Assembly: GCA_002298545.1 (NCBI GenBank)
Contig: DBKQ01000028.1
Span: 22,137 to 86,136, forward strand
Direction of reading: 5' to 3'
Source of the DNA: Prevotella sp. UBA746
GTDB taxonomy: Bacteria > Bacteroidota > Bacteroidia > Bacteroidales > Bacteroidaceae
Length of the DNA: 64,000 bases
In this document: positions 61,004 through 64,000 of the stretch, in pieces
Position numbering within the stretch: position 1 is the stretch's first letter
How the letters are laid out: each line of letters begins with the position of its first letter
Notes under the pieces: model-generated
Database searches by the model: none
Told to the model about the DNA's origin: nothing
The model's input: the letters and a program-made list of their open reading frames with translations, nothing else
Translations under genes and position numbers: made by a program

Positions 61004-64000
61004 TTATTTCCTTATCTTCATCACTCTCGGTGCAATCTTCTGTCCGTCGATGCGAATAAGGAAGATGCTGTTCTTCACCTTTGAGAGAGAGATAGCCTTC
61101 GACGTGATCTGCTCGGAAGAGAGCAGACGACCGTCGGTGGAGTATATCTTCAGCAGCGAACCGATGGCGTTGTCGCTAACGCGAAGCAAGTCGGTAGCCT
61201 TGTCGTAGCTTATTGCCGGCGCATTCTCTATTGTCTTGATGCTGTTCACGTGGAATCCGTCTTCCAGTTGCTCGCCCATCAAACTGTTGAGATAAACCTC
61301 GAGAGCCGTATAGCCCTGGTTGTTGATAAGGTTCTGGTCGGCAACGTTCGGGTTCAGTCCGTGCTGCTTCTCCCATTCGTCAGGCATGCCGTCGCCGTCG
61401 GTATCCTGAGGCACGGTGTAGTCTGTGGAGTAAGAGATAAAGCCCTCGCAGTCGTTCTCAGTATCGATGATACCTTTGCCGGCACCTGTTGCAGCACCGC
61501 CGTATTTGTTCACTCCAGTGCGAGCCTCTTCAACGATACGCTTCTCTATGGCGTCGCGGTTGATGGTTCCAGCGTTGTTGAGCACAGTCTGGTAGGCCTG
61601 TTCACCCGTTTCGATGTCGTAAATCATATACATCTCCGGGTCGTAGGTGCCCACGTTGCCGGCTACAGAATATTTATAGTAGTTGTGCACCGGCACGATG
61701 CGCTCGTCCACGCGGATATCTGCGAGCGAGTATTTCTCAGCCGTCATAGCCTTCCAGTTGTCGGCAGTGCGTGCGGCGTCACCCTCGATAACGTTTCCGC
61801 TGACATACCATTTTGCCGGTCCCCATGATGTGGCTCCGGTGCGGGCGTAGCTTGAGTTCACGAGCACGATGCCCGACTTGTTGGATGCCGGTCCCGGTTT
61901 GTAGTAGTTGCCGATGAAGTTGCATTCATGACCGGAGTTCATGCCGTTGTATGATGTGATGTCGGCAGTGTTCTCTCCGCCGTAGCATCCGCCGCTACCG
62001 CCAAAGTTGTAGTTCACGTTGTTGATATATTCCATAAATACCACATAGTCCTCGCCGCGTGCACCGTTGATACGCGGAGAGCGCGACTTGTTGTCGGCAA
62101 GCAGGTTGCGGTAGTAGGTAGCCGGCGAACCGCCCCACTGGGTACCGTAGCCGCGTGCACCCTTCTTGTGTCCAGAGTTGTATAGACCCTCGTGCACGAT
62201 ACTGTTCTGCACGGTAAGGAAGTGGCAGTCTTGAGTGTTCATATTTTCCTCAACCGACCATCCGAACACGCAGTGGTCGAAGATGTAGTTGTTGCAGTTC
62301 TCTGAACCCAAAGCCTGATCCTGAAGAACTTCGCCTGCAAGATTGGCATGACCAGAGCGGAAGCGGATGTTCCTTACGATAAAGTTCTGCGAACCACCAA
62401 GGTTAATCTTGTTGTGGGTAATCTGAATACCCTCGCCAGGAGCCGTCTGTCCGGCAAGCGTCCAGTCGTCGCGCTTCATGCGCAGTTCGCTCTTCAGCTG
62501 AATGTCGCCGCTCACGGTGAAGACGATAGTTATCGGTTCGCCCGGATACTGCTGGAAAGCCCAGCGCAGGGTGCCCGCTGTGCCGTCGTCGGCAAGCGAA
62601 GTAACCTTAACGACCTTTCCGCCACGACCGCCGGTGGTATATTTACCAAAGCCTTCGGCTGTAGGGAATGCCGGCAGTTTGATAGCGTCTTCGGCAACAA
62701 CAGCCTTAGACACGACGCCCTGCTTGGAAACAGAGGCAACGCTATATTTTGAATTGTCTGAAGCCTCCTTTGCAAGAGCCTTGTCAGTGGTAAACTTCAG
62801 GAACGCTCCATCCTTATATATAATATATCCGGCAGCATTGTCGTCGCTCTCCCACGAAATCTCATTAGGTGTGATGATAAAGTTCATCGGGGCGATGGCA
62901 CCGCGCAGAATCTTCTCGTAGTCGAACGGCACCTTGGAGTATTTGCCGAAGAGGAATTCCGGATTCATGTAAGCCTTCACCTCGGCATCCGTAGCCTGAT
63001 GCGAGAAGCTGGCACGTTTCGACACGTCCACGAGATTGCCGTTGGCATCAACACTCTTGTATTCGTAGAGCGAAGACTTGTTTTCAGCTCCGTCCCATGC
63101 CGTCCATCCGGCATCCTTTATGGCATCCGGCAGTGTGCAGTTGATAAACATCGAACCGCAGCCTTCCTTCCACGGACGACCGAGCGAGTAGGCGCCCTTG
63201 GCAACGCCGTCGGCAGCTGTCACGGTGCAGTTGCGGAAGAAGAGACCGGGATAGAACGTAGACTGGCTCAGTTCCGGATACATCACCTTAGTCATCGGCA
63301 TGCCGCTCTCGGCAGGAGCCGTGATATATCCGCTGCCCTTCACGAGGTGGAGCGTGCAGTTGTCAAACCATTCCATTCCGCCGTCGTAGATAAAGTCGGT
63401 GGCACCCTCGATAGTACAGTTTGTGAAATATCCGCGAGAGCCGGTATTTGCCTTGTAAGTGTCCTGATATCCGCTCAACAAGCAGTTGTTGAAGATATGG
63501 GCATCACCGTTTGTGAAAAGCGCTTCAGCCTGTCCCACGTTGCCGCTCGTGTTGCGGATGGTAAGGTTTTCGGCATAGAAGCGACTTGTATACACGTTGA
63601 GGGCAGCACAGTCGTTGTAGGTGTTTGAACTGTGGTTGCTGCCGCGGTCTACGCTGGAAGTGAGGATAGTAGTCTCGCGGTTCTCGCCGATGAGCGAGAT
63701 AAACTTGTCCTTGTTTGTCTTCGTTCCTGCATATAGGTTCTCGTCGTATATGCCCGGACGGATATAGATAATGCCCCTCGCGCCGTTAGGCACGGCATTG
63801 ATGGCATCCTGAATCTTGGTGTAGTCGCCCGTACCGTCCTGTGCCACAACAGATGTAACGACAGGAGCATTGACATCCGGAGCCGTCTCGCCTTTGTCAT
63901 TGCCTCCGCCGCCAAGGTCGGAGAGCTCACCCACATCGCTCACAGGATTGTCTTTGGCATACTGAGCCTGCTCGGCTGTAATCTCGTTGCCGAAAATCTG
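61004..64000 (-). CDS. pectin methylesterase (CE8)-pectate lyase (PL1) fusion, 5' end outside the window
   Basis: The frame is open to the right edge, so the N-terminus is missing; at least 998 residues are seen. Counting from 63943, the CE8 esterase spans about 30-330 (QDGTGDYTKIQDAI, GYQDTYKANTG, GATDFIYDGG, SLGRPWKEG). A Fn3-like linker spans about 350-420. A PL1-type lyase spans about 430-760 (FGKYTTGGRGGKVVKVTSL, FDHCVFGWSVEENMNT, RNLLADNKSRSPRING). A calcium-binding-like DTDGDGMPDEWEKQHG segment and a type IX secretion-like tail (YSTDGRLLSSEQI to the end) complete it. The fusion would de-esterify and then cleave homogalacturonan at the cell surface. Confidence 0.92.
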   Translation of the reverse strand, partial: QIFGNEITAEQAQYAKDNPVSDVGELSDLGGGGNDKGETAPDVNAPVVTSVVAQDGTGDYTKIQDAINAVPNGARGIIYIRPGIYDENLYAGTKTNKDKFISLIGENRETTILTSSVDRGSNHSSNTYNDCAALNVYTSRFYAENLTIRNTSGNVGQAEALFTNGDAHIFNNCLLSGYQDTYKANTGSRGYFTNCTIEGATDFIYDGGMEWFDNCTLHLVKGSGYITAPAESGMPMTKVMYPELSQSTFYPGLFFRNCTVTAADGVAKGAYSLGRPWKEGCGSMFINCTLPDAIKDAGWTAWDGAENKSSLYEYKSVDANGNLVDVSKRASFSHQATDAEVKAYMNPEFLFGKYSKVPFDYEKILRGAIAPMNFIITPNEISWESDDNAAGYIIYKDGAFLKFTTDKALAKEASDNSKYSVASVSKQGVVSKAVVAEDAIKLPAFPTAEGFGKYTTGGRGGKVVKVTSLADDGTAGTLRWAFQQYPGEPITIVFTVSGDIQLKSELRMKRDDWTLAGQTAPGEGIQITHNKINLGGSQNFIVRNIRFRSGHANLAGEVLQDQALGSENCNNYIFDHCVFGWSVEENMNTQDCHFLTVQNSIVHEGLYNSGHKKGARGYGTQWGGSPATYYRNLLADNKSRSPRINGARGEDYVVFMEYINNVNYNFGGSGGCYGGENTADITSYNGMNSGHECNFIGNYYKPGPASNKSGIVLVNSSYARTGATSWGPAKWYVSGNVIEGDAARTADNWKAMTAEKYSLADIRVDERIVPVHNYYKYSVAGNVGTYDPEMYMIYDIETGEQAYQTVLNNAGTINRDAIEKRIVEEARTGVNKYGGAATGAGKGIIDTENDCEGFISYSTDYTVPQDTDGDGMPDEWEKQHGLNPNVADQNLINNQGYTALEVYLNSLMGEQLEDGFHVNSIKTIENAPAISYDKATDLLRVSDNAIGSLLKIYSTDGRLLSSEQITSKAISLSKVKNSIFLIRIDGQKIAPRVMKIRK

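Overview
The window looks like a chromosomal segment of a plant-polysaccharide-degrading member of the Bacteroidota, most likely Prevotella or a close relative. The reasons are the Bacteroidota-type -7 promoter box TAnnTTTG found in front of most genes, a SusC/SusD pair, a hybrid two-component system (HTCS), glycoside hydrolases GH115 and GH127, and secreted pectinases with type IX secretion-like C-terminal tails. No species can be named from the sequence alone. No rRNA, tRNA, CRISPR array or complete insertion sequence was seen.

Layout. 1-2446: a structured-looking leader firing off the left edge, then a secreted PL1 pectate lyase with LacI-type operator motifs upstream. 2461-2577: a remnant of a metallophosphoesterase gene. 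2797-4312: a MATE exporter behind a long hairpin leader. 4546-6304: an FMN-binding/4Fe-4S membrane protein and a nitroreductase. 6676-7191: a promoter-to-terminator unit with no ORF, a probable repeat-rich noncoding RNA. 7241-8521: queuosine genes (QueF and a YhhQ-type transporter). 8704-10819: a YgbA-like protein, a membrane protein, an ECF sigma factor and its probable anti-sigma partner. 10907-26280: a glucuronoarabinoxylan-type utilisation locus (HTCS, SusC, SusD, GH115, CE6-like esterase, GH127). 26309-31454: a small protein, an AAA-ATPase/PD-(D/E)XK protein, two glycosyltransferases and a Lys/Cys-rich secreted protein. 31657-42542: housekeeping genes (M23 peptidase, recG, ispD, DJ-1 type, pdxJ, nadK, ABC exporter, TlpA-like, obgE, YfiH/PgeF).

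42760-49561 is the most interesting part. A decayed DUF4143 ATPase gene is followed by a tight, AT-rich four-gene operon: an 81-residue Gly-Gly leader peptide whose core carries eight cysteines at exact five-residue spacing, a radical SAM/SPASM enzyme, a TonB-receptor-like outer-membrane protein and a C39-peptidase ABC exporter. This is a RiPP (ribosomally made, post-translationally modified peptide) cluster with an unusual core.

49840-64000 returns to pectin: a large pectin methylesterase, a DUF1016 nuclease-like gene translationally coupled to a propeller-AraC regulator, a glycine-zipper lipoprotein, gdhA, an RlpA-like protein, a YoeB/YefM-type toxin-antitoxin pair, and a pectin methylesterase-pectate lyase fusion that runs off the right edge. 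Short intergenic repeats of several unrelated kinds are scattered throughout, and some have entered coding sequence.
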